DNA from: Channallabes apus
Lineage: Eukaryota > Chordata > Actinopteri > Siluriformes > Clariidae
Direction of reading: 5' to 3'
DNA length: 64,000 nucleotides
NCBI GenBank assembly: GCA_030522415.1
Contig: CM060121.1
Coordinates: 2,042,476 to 2,106,475 of the forward strand
The notes under the pieces: model-generated
Databases searched by the model: none
The model's input: only the letters and a program-made list of their open reading frames with translations
Told to the model about the DNA's origin: nothing
Program-made: the position numbers and the translations under genes
Shown: one piece after another, positions 33,321 to 46,047 of the stretch
How positions within the stretch are numbered: the first letter of the stretch is position 1
Layout of the letters: every line of letters starts with the position of its first letter

Positions 33321-33751
33321 GTCATTTACGCTTAGAAGAGAGCTAGTTAGCATGGCTGTAGAAATGGTCAATATTTATAAATGTATCCATTTAGTTTATT
33401 TTTATTTTATTTTTTTACAAAAAGCTTGAATGTTTGCTAGCATGGCCAAACAGTTCTGTAAACATTTACAAACATAAAAATCCTTTCAGAAATTCTAAAC
33501 ATTTCCTGTATAAATCCTCTCAGGTTAGCTCTAGCTCATGATATTTTTTTTTAAATAATCCTCATGAATACAAGATAATCTTTTTAAAAAGCCTGTCAGA
33601 GAAGCTTAAGTCATGTTAGCTAATAAACGAACTGACTAGGATTACGAGTAAAGCTTTAAAACGCGTAAACCTTACAATCCTCTGAGAAATCCTGTCAGGT
33701 TAGCGGTGTCAGCTAGTAAGTGTTGGATGTTAAGATTTTAAACATTTATCA
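33321..33751. other. AT-rich intronic sequence
   Basis: No gene or complete element seen between the two nested stacks. Confidence 0.55.
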
Positions 33752-34702
33752 ATACCCATAGCAACATTTTGTTGCTCAGAATGAGCTTTTTCTTGTCTCA
33801 CGAGACTGAATTAAACTGTCTCATTACACGCTTGACTGTCTTTTCTATGTCTCCTAAACCCCACTTAGGAGAAACAAAGAGACATAGCTGAGACACAAAG
33901 TGAGACATACTTTTGAGAAACATTTGAGAAATTTGAGATGTACATGAGAAACAGAACTGCATTTGAAGGAGAAGCAAATGAGCCATATACAAGACCATAG
34001 AGATTAAAGTCAGATATAAATGAGATGCATAAAACAACAAATGAGAAATATTATAGTTTTATTGAACAAATAAAGAATCCTCAATTAACAGCATACAGTG
34101 TAATAAATTTACACAATATAACAGCAAAATCTGGCAAATCAAGACACTAAATTATACAAAATGTCACCCAACCTGACAAAGATATTAAGTGTCACACTGT
34201 TTAACTCAAAGTATGATTTATACAGGAGTTACACAAAGTCCACAGCATCGTGACGATCTTCCAGTGAAAAGAATCAGTCAAAAAGGAGATGAAAAATTTA
34301 AAGGAAAATTGGTTGCTTGTTGTATGTAAGGGCTACAGGAACGGGCCAATGCCAGGAAAAGTTCTCTCTCACCGGCTACACCAGTCTTCTCTTGTGGTGG
34401 ACGTCCAACAAGTTTGTCCAAAGTCTGAAACTCCTGGAGTTCTTAGTATCTAATGCAGTAGTTCTCAAACTTTTTCTGTCATTCCCCACTTAAGGGGGTG
34501 AGCGAATTTTCAAGCCCCACTTGTCAACAAAATAATAACGAAATCGGCCAAGTTTACTGTTTATTGAAATATCAATTCCTAAACCAATAAGATCAAACAC
34601 CACCAAGTTCAAAACAGATAAAATACACGTGCAATTGTTATAAAAGGCTTACGTTGGCACTTACTGTATCTTTGCATAATTGACCCCATGTTTATTAGCT
34701 GC

Positions 34703-35000
34703 TCAGTAATCGTTTGTAGTTTTTTTGCTCTGGCATAAAGCCATTTGTGTTTTGCTGTCCACTGATTCTGATGTTACCATGCGATTCTCCTGCTGTCTGT
34801 ATTCTGCCAGCTTTCTTTGAAAGAAGTCTAGTGGCTTATTAACGTGACTGGAGTGTGTTGTCTCTAAGTGTCTTCCTAATTTGTTGGGTCTCATGCGGTC
34901 TGCTGCCAGCGGTTTAAGACACAAAACACACACGGGTCTCTCTCTTGCCCCCACCATCACCACCATGAATCCAAGCTCAAGATAGACTTCATTAGTCGTG
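34703..35000 (-). pseudogene. hAT transposase N-terminal fragment, ZBED5/FAM200-like
   Basis: Minus-strand residues YLELGF, ERPVCVLCLKPLAADRMRPN, KLGRHLETTHSSHVNKPLDF and FQRKLAEYRQ form a BED-type zinc finger (C-x2-C ... H-x4-H) and its following helix, as in Charlie-type hAT transposases and the domesticated ZBED5/FAM200 genes. The dimerisation and catalytic parts are missing. Confidence 0.8.
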
Positions 35001-35600
35001 GGTGATATAACCAAAATCTTCTATCACGGTAGAAGCAATTTTCTACCTCGATAATGATCACAATCACAATTGCTATATCACAATATAGCAATTTGTATCT
35101 GACAATGCATAAATAAAAATTCAAACACAAAGAAACTATTTTACATAATGTAATTTTATTTAAACTGTGAATTGCTGAGGTTTATTTTTTTACTTTGGCC
35201 ATATTCGTTTGGATGCTTGGATTTCAGATGATAGAAAAGGTTTGACGTGTTTCCACCGCTTGTTAAAACAGTGCACTTGTTTACCTTCCAAATCACGTTC
35301 GTCTCATTCGTATCACTTTTCTTATACCCGAACCAATTCCACACCACAGACGAGGCACCTTTTTTCTTTACAATCTCCTCGTCACATGTAAGCAAACTCA
35401 CTGCTGCTGCACCGTCTTCTTCCATCGTCGAAGTGTACGTGAAGCCAAACACATCAAAAGTGGGACGAAACCGCAGCACCCGATTGAACCGAATATCTGC
35501 GCAAATACAGCGCAGCGCGACTATCTGGATAGCGCAGTGATGATCTGGTTTATTTGCGCAGCCCGGTGGATCGCGCAGCGCCGCTCGAATCACAAACATG
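35001..35600 (-). pseudogene. second hAT fragment, ZBED1/Ac-like BED finger
   Basis: The edge at about 35000 reads TCGTGGGTGATATAACC, similar to a terminus of another fish hAT family, so this is probably an insertion inside the Charlie-like element. On the minus strand, SSVVWNWFGYKK and LTSGGNTSNLFYHLKSKHP form a BED finger of the Ac/ZBED1 type. The first metal cysteines are damaged (VIWKVNKC where C-x2-C is expected). Only the N-terminal domain remains. Confidence 0.7.
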
Positions 35601-36040
35601 CGCGACTCACTGTGTTTTTATTTAAAAACTATTTAAAATGTCAGGACTGTTTAATATTGTTTCCGGCTTGCCATGCCTGGTTTGTACGTGCGCATCCCAG
35701 CGGGGTAAAATGTATTTTGATGGTCTGAGCGGTTTATTTCTGTCAGAGTCGCGCAGCGCTGCCCAGTGGGTCGCGCAGGTTTGTGATTCGAGCAGCGCTG
35801 CTCAAGTTGGCCCGACGTTAAACCATTATTGTTCCACTATGGTTCCACTTTTTCTCCCGGCCCACAACTGATGTTATTTTAAATTTACTTGTATTAATGA
35901 TCCTTTTATTTGTGTGTGATTGTTTAGTTTTTTCCTATTATTTTCCACTAATTTCCTCTCGTTCATTGCGCCCCACCTGTCATGTCTGTATTCCCCACTA
36001 GTGGGGCGCGCCACGCACTTTGAGAACCACTGGTCTAATG

Positions 36041-37640
36041 GAAGAAATGAAATATATATTAAAACATTTGAGATTTACCTAAACACCATCCAGCTACTCC
36101 GTTCCCAACTGTCTGAAGGTTGAGAGGTGGGCTTGAGCTCATGGGCTGGTGTTTACCTGACTGATGATGTGGTGCTGATGGAGAGTCCGGAACATTCTCC
36201 TGCAGTTTCATTGTTGAGATTCTTGGTCTACTGAGGTGGCATGCTTCTGAAAATAAATGTAGTGAATAAAAAAAGTTAAATGTATATAATTACCAAGATA
36301 ACCTTTCCACAAAAATATTTTTACCATTAAAAAAAGAAAAGGTTTAGTTTAGCAATTTAAGAGAATCAACATAAGGTGTGTAAATTTTAGCTAAGTATAC
36401 CACAGTTTATTTATTTATTTTACCACAGACTCTGTGGTTTTAACTTACATTTTGACTCCATGTCAATAATAATTAATGATAAATTGGGCGCGAAAAAGTA
36501 AAACCCACCCTCACCGTCGGCTTTCCCTTCTTGGTCTTTCCTTCATTTTTATCTGCGGCAGGTAAAGTAGGTGGTGCGCTACCGCCCCCTAAAGGTCTGG
36601 ATGAATGATGGATAAAGTGTATTTTTGCTGATTGACACCGAGGCCTGGCGATGCTGCACGTTTCTCTAACACACTGGACACTTAAACATTTGCAGGCTTG
36701 GAGCACGTGTGGGGGAAATTGTGGATGAATTATGTCTTTGTTAAAATCTATATATGTGCTGTAGACCTTATTTGGGTGGCCCTGAAAAAATATTAAACAT
36801 TTAGTCATAAATGTACTGTATAATAAAAAAAAATAGGTTTGGTCTTAAATGATAAGTGTAGACAGAAATCACTGAACACAAACATTATCTCATTGCTTCA
36901 CTTCTCAACAATAAAATATTCTGTATAATGTATTTTAATTCTTTATTGGTGATTACATTTGTACAGAATGTAAAGTAAGTTTGCCACTTGTTAGGTTAAT
37001 TTCAATAAATTCATCATGGTGTACACATTTGTAAAGGCATAGCCATGTTGATTAACTAGGGACACCTGGGTGTACTGTATAATAATATAACTGGTGGTGG
37101 GATTTTAAATAAAGAATAAACAAGCTAGATTTCAAAATAAAACATTTATCCATTACAAAGTAATTTTGTAATTGACTTTAGTTGTTACCAACCTAGTGTA
37201 CATATCTACATACAGTATCTTCATTTTAGAGATCCAACCTACTAACCCTCCGCTCCATCTACCCGTATGTCAAGAGCAAGATGAAGTATATTTAAAAAAA
37301 AAAGTATTAAACACTCTTTAGTGTAGATGGCACTGATTGTCAGAGAACCTCAGCCCTAAACCCCAAAGCATTTTGAGCCATTCTTTGCATTATGTTTTTA
37401 ATAAATATACTGTATATGAGTCAGGATTGTGCAATGGTGACATTTTTTCAGCAGAATATATTCTTCAATATAAAGAACTCAGTTTTATTTCATTTTAACT
37501 AACTATACACACATGACTAAGCATTTTATTTATTTATTTTTTAAAGGATCATACTGTATCAGAACATACTGTATCAGAAAACCCAAATGCACAGTACTTT
37601 AAACTTTATGTGTGGGAAACACTGCTTTGGGGAAACAAAA
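36041..37640. other. AT-rich sequence between hAT and right end of the large element
   Basis: No intact gene. A minus-strand frame at 36473-36808 includes GHPNKVYSTYIDFNKDIIHP, which I do not recognise. Confidence 0.45.
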
Positions 37641-37980
37641 AATATGTGAGTCGCACACAAGACAAATATGAACTGAGATTTAGCGGTAATGAGCCATATT
37701 TGAGACATATTTGAGAAGATTGAGGAAATGGTTAAAATCTCATTCAAGTCTCAAAGATGGCTCATTTCTGCATATGTGAGTCATATACAGAGATAAATAT
37801 AAACTATCTCTGAGATTTAAAGTTAATGAGCCACATTTGAGACACCTTTGAGAAGATGCAGAAAACACCTAAATCTCATTCAAGTCAGCGACGAGCGAAG
37901 TCAAAGACAGCTCATTTCTGTCTAGGAGACAGAAGAGATTACCATGAGATCTCATTGTGGAATTTTTTTGCTATAGGTAT

Positions 37981-39210
37981 TTATTTTAACTTGTATTCTT
38001 TTAGAATTCCCGTGCAGAATTTAGTGCAATTAAACAAATAATATTTATGAGAGTTAATACTTTTAGAAAGCCTGTCAGGGTAGCGCAAGTGATGTTATTG
38101 ACAAGTATATGTTATGCATTATCAGAAAAGCTTTTAAAATTTTGTAAAGCCTTAAAATGTTTATTTTAAGGCTTTAGAAGTAGCAATGTCAGCTAGTCAA
38201 TTAGCTTTTGGTGTCAGCTAGTTAATTAGCTTTTGGTATTAGGATTATGAATATCAGTGTTATGAGCTTTAATGTTCTTCTGAGAAAATCTCTGAGAGCA
38301 TGTGCTTTCTAGCTAGCTGTGTAACGCTGTGTGATTGTATTGTATAATTTGTGAAGAATATTGACATTGGTGGATGTCAAAGGGTCCGTTTAGCTTATGT
38401 TTGCTAACTTTATAGATTATAAACAAGATTCTGAATTTGTATATGAATATTACATTCCTGTTGAGTTAGAGTATGTCAGTTAGCAAATTTTTAATTTTTA
38501 ACAATTACCATTGCTAAAAGCGCTATATAAATAAAATTAAATTTAATTAGCTATAAGGCTCTGGGGGGCGGGGGGCTCAAATATGAACAGCTATTTTTTT
38601 CTTTTTCCTCATACGGGCATAGCCATAATCAAACCTACCGCCATGACCATATTCTCATTCCTGGTCTTCAAAACGGAGGCCCAGAGCCTCGCATTGCTCA
38701 GACTGAAAAGATGCATTTCCTCATTTTTCCTTCATGTCCCCAATCTTCTCATGGCTTGCCACTCACTAACCAAATCTTAAAGAAAATCTCTCCATTGTTG
38801 CACAGAAGAACCTTCTAAAGCTTCAGCAGGATTGAACTTCAAAGAGTTTAGACGTTCTGACAATCCACATCGAGACGGGATTATTATTAGACCATGAACC
38901 CATCAACCTTGGGGCTCTGGAGATTTGACAAATCTCAAATGAGTGACAGAATTAGACAAAAGGAAGCTTTCCACACAGAGCCTCTTTCCATTTTCGTTCC
39001 GTGAACTTTAATTAAGAACGTCATTAACTTTGATCAAATATCTCCGTGACATCAAGTCTATTCTGGGAGCTTCTCGGCATTCGAGAGCGTTTATATTCAT
39101 GGGTGTTTTATTCTTCCTGACATTCATAACGAATGACATTTTATCCATCAATATAATGTTTCATTTATCATAGTAAGGTCTCTGTTTTTTTTCTCTTCCT
39201 TTCTTTCCAG
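37981..39210. other. intron upstream of grin2a ATD exon
   Basis: A 27-bp tandem duplication, GTCAGCTAGTTAATTAGCTT plus TTGGT, lies at 38189-38240. The last 30 bases are a strong T/C tract ending in CAG. No upstream grin2a exon is present. Confidence 0.6.
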
Positions 39211-39809
39211 GACGTGAAGTCGACGTTCTTCCAGTTCGGTGCGTCCATCCAGCAGGAGGCACTGCTCATGTTGAACATCATGGAGGAATACGACTGGCAC
39301 GTGTTCTCCATCGTGACCAGCAAGTTTCCAGGCTACCAGGATTTCATCGCTATCCTTAAGACCACTGTGGACAACAGCTTTGTAGGATGGGACCTGCAGC
39401 ACACCATCACGTTGGATGCAGTGGACGGCGTGGAGGGTGCACGAAGTCAGCTCCAGCTCAAGAAGGTCCAGTCGCCAGTCATCTTGCTGTACTGCTCCAA
39501 AGATGAAGCGACATACATCCTGGAGGAGGCGCGCTCGCTAGGACTTATTGGTTTTGGATACATCTGGATCGTACCCAGTTTGACCACGGGCAACCCGGAC
39601 ATAACGCCTGATGAGTTCCCGTCAGGAATGATCTCTGTCTCCTATGACGATTGGGACTATCCTCTGGAAGCAAGGGTTCGAGACGGGCTTGGGATCATCA
39701 CTACGGCGGCGGCGGCCATGTTGAAAGAGTTTGGTGATATTCCTGAAGCCAAGACCAGCTGCTATGGGCAGATGGAGAAGGCCAAGCTGCCGCCAAGTGC
39801 GCTTCACAA
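39211..39809 (+). CDS. grin2a: grin2a exon: NMDA receptor subunit GluN2A, second half of amino-terminal domain
   Basis: This exon encodes 199 residues plus two bases of a glutamate-gated NMDA channel subunit, a plasma-membrane protein of excitatory synapses that assembles with GluN1. It opens in phase 0 after a strong acceptor (T/C-rich tract ending TTTCTTTCCAG at 39210) and closes in phase 2 before GTAAGTGAG at 39810. The residues form the clamshell amino-terminal domain that binds allosteric modulators. Stretches such as [38 protein letters not shown] and [12 protein letters not shown] match GluN2A better than GluN2B, 2C or 2D as I know those proteins. By alignment from memory, the human GluN2A zinc-site residues Lys233 and Asp282 are kept while Glu266 is Asp. 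A two-residue insertion lies after ITLD. There is no start codon because this is internal. Teleosts often have two grin2a copies; I cannot say which this is. Paralogue assignment is an inference from motif matching; membership of the GluN2 family is near certain. Confidence 0.96.
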
Positions 39810-42202
39810 GTAAGTGAGCGGCCTTTATGATGATGAGTTTTATTATCATTGATGTTGCGCAACACAAATGCTTCATAACACGATGTGTTGTAAACATTTT
39901 CCCACTCCAACTTTAGGAATGAAAGAAGTCAGAGTACATGGTGACAGACACGAGCTTGCAGCCAATCAGGAGAGAGACACATGGATTTAGTACTGATAGC
40001 AAGTGATTGATCAGTGATAGCTGATTTACCCTCAATCAAGTGATTTATCGCATTTGTACCTCTTCCCAGTCGGTATTGAGAGATGTTTGCCTGTTTCTCT
40101 GAGTGCGTTTGTTCGTTTGTGTGTGTTTTCATTGCCAGGTTCTTTACACTAACTGGCTTGTACGGTTTGTAACTTATTTAAACAGGATACACAGATTTCT
40201 TAACAAATTTATCCTCGTCGCTATTTACAGTAAGTCTATTCCCTAGTGCATCTTCGGAGCTTTGGGACACGGATGTGTATTGGCGCTCGGATAATGTGGA
40301 CACCGTTAAAACTCAAGCTCATAAACATATATTGAGTTCTCGTTCACCAGATCCAGCTGTTTTATAATGCCTACAGTATATAGGCGCCACAGCTGCACGT
40401 CAATACCGTAACAATCAGGTTAGATCGTTAGTTACAGGGATATCGATATCCAGACACTAGTGACACGTTAATGGTGTAAATGAGCCGCAGTATCTCAAAG
40501 GCAGTATTACTCAGTCCCTTCCAGCATCATTCTCGCCTCAGTGTGTGTGTGTGTGTGTGTGTGTGTTTGAGACTTCCGCCAGTGTATTTGCCGCCGGACA
40601 TGATGAGTAACACAAAGTGCGTGAGGCATTTGAGTGGAAATGTGTTATTGAGGCTGTTAAATGAGGGGAAGGATAAAAAGCCGAGATATGGAAAGGATAA
40701 AGAAGAAGATGGACTGGATGAGAGAGTAAAAGAGAGAGAGAGAGAGAGAGGTGCTTCAAGCTAAATTTGTTGAAACCGTACCGTGTTATAAGAGTTATGT
40801 GAAAGGAAATATATGTGACATCTGACCTGATGCTAACCTTAATCTGTAAGAGTACTTTTTTACTGTACTGTATATGCTTCAGTGTGTATGACATCCTGTC
40901 AAATTCGCAGACTTGATCTTGAGTATCAACCGCTTATCAAACGTCTCCTGTCATCCTGAGAATCTTCAAGTTTCTCGCTCAATTTCTGTCCAAAAGTGCT
41001 GACTTCTAAACCAGATGCACGTCTCATTCGAACGAAACCGATGAATGGATGCGGATGAAGTCTGTTAGGCATCAAGAATAGGAAATTAAATCCCTGTGCA
41101 GCGTGTTACAGAACAGTACATGACACACATTTGCAGCCGGGTGCGGGACGAAGGAGTATGAATGAGCAGCAGGGAGTCTTGGCTAATAAATTAAAGCGTC
41201 TTTCCAATTGTAAAGAGCTCTCGAAGAACCCTGCTGTGGTGTTCTGCTCATCCCCTCTGCTCCTTTCTGCTCTCAGGTGGAACTGTTTTGCAAACGCCAT
41301 GCCAGCCTTCGGTCCATATGTCCTGTCCGTTATGGGTGCCAGGACGGGCGTAGTAAATGAGAGAGGGGGGTTGGGATGTAAGGAAATGCCCCATTTACAG
41401 CCGAGCGAAGCCGAGAGAGGTGCCCACAAGCGCAGGTGCTCGGTCTCGAGTTCATCCAGACGAGATTGGCACAGATGGCTGGAGAAAGGTTCGAGCTGAG
41501 CCAAATCTGAAGAGCAATCCGTGTTTTCAAAATTTCAAAAGGCAGCTGATCATGCACGGAGAGCGAGAACGCCTTCTAAAATGGAATCAAATCATCCAGA
41601 TTTTTTTTAACTAAACATATTGTTCAAGTAATATATAGGCTTATAGAGATACTGTATATGTGATATTTCTGTATATTATAAAACAAATGAAAACGCAGAA
41701 TACAGTTCACCTCTCCCAAATGAAGCGGACAAGAAGCGGGCTAAATGATGTCTACCTGACTTTCTTACAAATAACGCACAATTCATTCAAAATATTATAA
41801 ACACACACTAGTAATTTGCACTTTTTTTCCATTTATTTAATTGTGTGAAATGGCAAATAAAAATAGATAATGAAAGCGATGATGATGTGGAGGTGAATTG
41901 GTTTAGTCTTGACTTCTGGTCGTGAGTGACAGCGTTGGGGGAAATCTGCTGATTGTCGAATCGTCGATTATAAAGTATAAACACAGCGATGGAGAGAAAA
42001 AGGCCAAAGCTGTCAGGGGTCCAATTTAGAAACAAAAGAAAAGAAGATGAAGAGAAACGGATAAAAGATAAAGGTATATAACAATGTTCTCTCTGTATGA
42101 TTAAGTTATTCATGTCATTATGTTAATTAGTGGTATAACGTTAACTCTTAGGTTTGTTAGCCTTCTTGCTTATGATGCTTGCTATGCTTACAGTACCTTG
42201 CT

Positions 42203-42204
<2 letters not shown>
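39810..42204. other. grin2a intron, mostly unique
   Basis: A (TG)13 tract at 40540-40567 and (GA)9 at 40732-40750. The part 41100-41620 is open on both strands (122 and 132 residues) without protein similarity that I recognise. Confidence 0.55.

Positions 42205-42278
<74 letters not shown>
42205..42278. repeat. (AC)37 microsatellite
   Basis: Seventy-four uninterrupted bases of AC. Confidence 0.97.
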
Positions 42279-42280
<2 letters not shown>

Positions 42281-42754
42281 AAAAGCCTAATTTACAAACC
42301 AGCACAGAAATTCTAATGGTTTCTATTAAATACCACAAAATGTAACCACAAAATGATGCTTTGCAGCAAGACTGTTGCAAGTACAGTTATTTATTTCCAT
42401 TGTTTATTATGTTAATGTTGGCTATAGCCAATATATTTACAATATATTTACAGTATACTGTAAATAGCCAGTTTAATTTACATATGTGTAGATAGTTTAA
42501 AAGACATTTTCCATTTGCTATAACTCTGTTACGTGACAAAGCATTTAATTTGAGGCAGTAAATTAACCAAGGAGCTAATTGTTCCTCCCTTAGATTAGAT
42601 TAGATTAATAAAGTGTCCAATGACTGCCATCAAAAAAATCACTTTTATGCACGATAAGGTTCTATCTGAGATCTACCCCAACTTTTGGTGTTGGGGGGGG
42701 GGGGCGCCTGGAGGGAGCAATTCAGTGTAGAACCGCCACTGGTTGGCAAAATCA

Positions 42755-44880
42755 CACAAACTCAGTACTAAAGTAAAAGTACAAGTACTTGCCTAAAATG
42801 TACTCCAGTGGAAGCAGCACTTAAATTTTTTTGTCAAGTAGAGGTATGTGCTCTGAAATGTGCTTAAATAATATTCCTCAATATATTATTAAATATATAT
42901 ACTGTATATAATTCCCCCCCCCCCCCCCCCCCCCCACAGGTTTAACAGGTTTTAAGAACAGTTGAATTGATGTTAAGTTGATGCTGTTGTTGTTCAAGTC
43001 TAATAGAGATTGATAGCGACAGGATTTGACATTAAATAAACAAATAGTGGGTACCATCATTAGCCACTTTTATTACTTCACTAGTTGCTACTGTACCTTT
43101 GCTACTCTATGTAATGAACTATGTAGTCTACACAATTAAACATGGTCGTACTACAATGTTGAAAATACAATACAAGGTTACAGGACGTGGCAGAAAATTA
43201 TACAGTGGAATCTCGGATTCGTTCCGGAAGCGGCTCGTATTTCAAAACACTCGTAAACCGAATTGAATTCCCCCATAAGAAATAATGGAGACTTAAATTA
43301 TTCGTTCTACAGCCCAAAAAAATAAATACATAAAAATAATTAATACAAAATATAAAGTAAAAATAAAACAAATTAACCTGCACTTTACCTTTCAAAAAAG
43401 TAAAAATAAATCCAGACAGATAAGTGTTTCTGTTTGTGCGCGCAGGTGCTGTGTGTGTGTGTGTGTACAGTATGTGTGAAGCTAAAGTAAGAGAAGACTC
43501 TTACTTTCAGCCCCTCCCGTCTCCCCCTTCTCATCTTACACAGTAAACCTTTCTCCTCTCTTATTTGAATTTCACACAAACACACACACGCACACACACA
43601 CACATACACACACATACATACACACAGACATTAACGGAAAGACTATTTTGTCAGGAAAAATTAGCAAGGAACATCGCTAATGACACTTGTGTGAGCGCAT
43701 ACTAACGGAATCACTGCTGTAAAGTAAAACAAACAAACAAATGAATCTGCACTTTATTTTTGAAAAGAATTGTGACAGAGCAGTGTTTCTGTGTAGAGCA
43801 GGGAATGCGTGTGTGTGTGTGTGTGTGTGTGTGTGAAGCAGAGAGGGGGTGGTGGGTGTAAAGGTGAGAGAGAGCGAGAGAGCGCGTGTGTGTGAAGGGG
43901 CACGGTGTCAGATTATGCGCGCGCACACATAACGACGGGCTGAAACAGAGAGTGAGAAAATGGGTCTTTAACCTCTAATGAGACTTTCTTTTGCTTTACG
44001 CGCCCACACACGTGTGTTATAAGAAACAGCACATGCGCTGTACACACACGCTTACAAACACAAAATAAAATGTGTTTTACACACACACACACGTGGTCAC
44101 AGTGTTATAGTAAACAGTACACGCGCTCACGGATGTTGATTATACCAGTAAGAGACGAACACTAAAACCCAGCAGGGGAGTCGATTACCCACAATTCCGC
44201 AGTCCAAGAGAGAGAAAAACCGTTGGCTCAGTTGTGATCACGTGACACTCGACGTCAAAAACAAGAAGTGCATGCGTGATACATTATACTCGGTACTCGT
44301 AAACCAAGACTTGCTCGTTTCCCAAGTCAAAATGTATTAAAAATCTTTGCTCGTCTTGTGGAACACTCGCAAACCGTGTTACTCGTAATCCGAGGTTCTA
44401 CTGTACTTATCCATCCATCCATCCATCTTCAACCACTTATCCAAAGTCGCGTCGCAGGCACTGTACTGTACACTGTGAACTCTTTTCCTCTGCATGTTAG
44501 CTAGTTAGCTAGATCACTGCTAATCTTACCTTGTCAAGTGCACCCGCTTACGAGGTTTGAAAAAGGAGCCAGAAGAATCCTCAGCCCAGACATCAAGTGG
44601 GCGGGATCTTTTGCCTTACCGGTCATTTCTGTCAACTTGGACAGGTGGAACTGTTTTGGTACAATGTGAGTGACAGAGTGAATGCTTATGTTTAATGCAC
44701 TTTTGTGTGATGTTCATCTAAAAAGTAACGAGTCTTTATTTGAAACGTAGGAAGTAAAAGTACAAGTTTTTCATCCAATAATGTAGCGAGTAAAAGTAAA
44801 AAGTATCATATGAGGGAAATACTCAAGCAACGTTCAGATCCAGAGCACTTGTACTTCATTATACTCCTCTATAAAGAGGT
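42755..44880. mobile_element. interspersed repeat split by a Tc1-type element
   Basis: AGTAAAAGTACAAGTACTTG (42773-42793) and GAAGTAAAAGTACAAG then AGTAAAAGTAAAAAGTATC (44751-44810) are matching parts of a known style of fish repeat with many AGTAAAAGTAC words. Between them lie a poly-C run (42915-42938) and the 1.2-kb element at 43203. Class not determined. Confidence 0.45.
43203..44403. mobile_element. non-autonomous Tc1/mariner-type element, 1201 bp
   Basis: Ends CAGTGGAATCTCGGATTCG and CGTAATCCGAGGTTCTACTG are imperfect inverted repeats, flanked by TA (43201-43202, 44404-44405). The inverted similarity extends inward (ACTCGTAAACC in both ends). The interior has TG/CA tracts at 43449-43466, 43577-43626 and 43809-43835 and no transposase. 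Confidence 0.78.
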
Positions 44881-44905
44881 AAAATCACGTCTAGTTAACA
44901 ATAAA

Positions 44906-46015
44906 TTCATGAGAACTGTTTTTGTTCGCAGTTTGCACTGAAAATTCATTCATACTGCGTTCATTTTAAAAAGATACACAAGCCACGTTTTTTAGTACGT
45001 GATGTCATCATGCCATGTGACCTAATACAGCTTGCATTTATGAAACGTTCTGTATCTCAGTATAATGTTTTGTTAGCATTACTAGCAAACTGAAGCAAAG
45101 CAGATAATGACACACAACCCAGTATAACGAATGAGTTTACAGAGTTCTGCGTGGCTCCTGTTGCGTTTTTCTTTTGAGGAAATAAATGGCCTGTCTATTG
45201 TGCTATTGCAGCTTGTCAGACATAAATTGATATCAAACAAATTGCTATCACAGAGCTAAAAAAAAAAAAAAGGAAAAAAAAAAGCGAATGCCCTCTTGGT
45301 TTGAATTGGCGCGACGCCCCGGAGTGCGCGCACAAAAAAACGAGGGAATTGTATTATGAGCGATTGTTTTGGTTTAATGGATGACACACCCTCCGCTGTT
45401 TCTCTGCTCCACATGACAGTAATGCAGATTCACTGAGAAACACTGCAGATGTTTGCCTTCAGAGACGGCTTAACGTCTTCATTTTTTTATTTTTTATGTG
45501 GAAACAGACACCTCGGATGGTAAATAAAAACAAAAACAACAAGGACAAGTGGAAGAACGAAGGATGGAGTATGAACGCAGGCTGCGTTTTTTCATCTTCT
45601 TGTTTGAGAAGTCTCGTCTGATTTATGACTTCGGCATGCAAAGCAGAAAGTTCAGTCACGGTACAGCAGCAGAATGACGACCTGTTAACGCTCCGGAGGC
45701 CAGAGGTCGTCTTTCGGCTCATGTCTAACGGCTGTCAATCCGGTTTTCCTTGTCTTTCATACGGGTCAGTGAGAGATCGGTGCGCATGAGAGGATGCGTA
45801 TCTAAAACGGCCCGGTGTCACGCGGGAGTCTCGGGGGTCTGTGGCGGTTTTGCTGACCTTTCCTCAGAAAAGCGGCGGAGATCAGTCGAGTGTAGTCACA
45901 CTGACTGAACTTTACACGCCAGGTAATTTCATTATGCGTAGGTCAGGAATGACATCATCACGGACGATAAGCCTGACCTGGACTTTAGATTAATTCTGTA
46001 TTATAGGAAGTACAC

Positions 46016-46047
<32 letters not shown>

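Larger units (their letters stand above)
34457..36032. mobile_element. hAT (Charlie-like) transposon, 1576 bp
   Basis: Ends CAGTAGTTCTCAAA and TTTGAGAACCACTG are inverted, the classic CAGTGGTTCTCAAA hAT/Charlie terminus. The 8-bp flanks ATCTAATG (34449-34456) and GTCTAATG (36033-36040) match in seven positions. Two transposase fragments lie on the minus strand. Subterminal GGGGCGCGCCACGC and GCGCAGCG words repeat in both orientations. Confidence 0.85.
33752..37980. mobile_element. possible large DNA transposon with degenerate inverted ends
   Basis: Outer ends ATACCCATAGCAA and TTGCTATAGGTAT are inverted with one difference. Both flanks are rich in the words GAGACATATTTGAGAA and AATGAGCCATAT, on the left mainly at 33890-34050 and on the right at 37640-37960, in partly inverted layout. 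I cannot find a clear target duplication. The interior includes the hAT element below and possible decayed exon-like sequence on the minus strand (36240-36120, 36808-36473). The reading as a single element is inference. Confidence 0.45.

Noticed and set aside
1..39210. Earlier grin2a exon with signal peptide and first ATD half
   Set aside because: I looked for the conserved words that precede this exon in GluN2 genes and found none on the plus strand, so the upstream intron extends beyond the window.
39148..39910. Minus-strand frames over the grin2a exon
   Set aside because: Shadows of the sense exon, which has matching splice sites and GluN2 homology.
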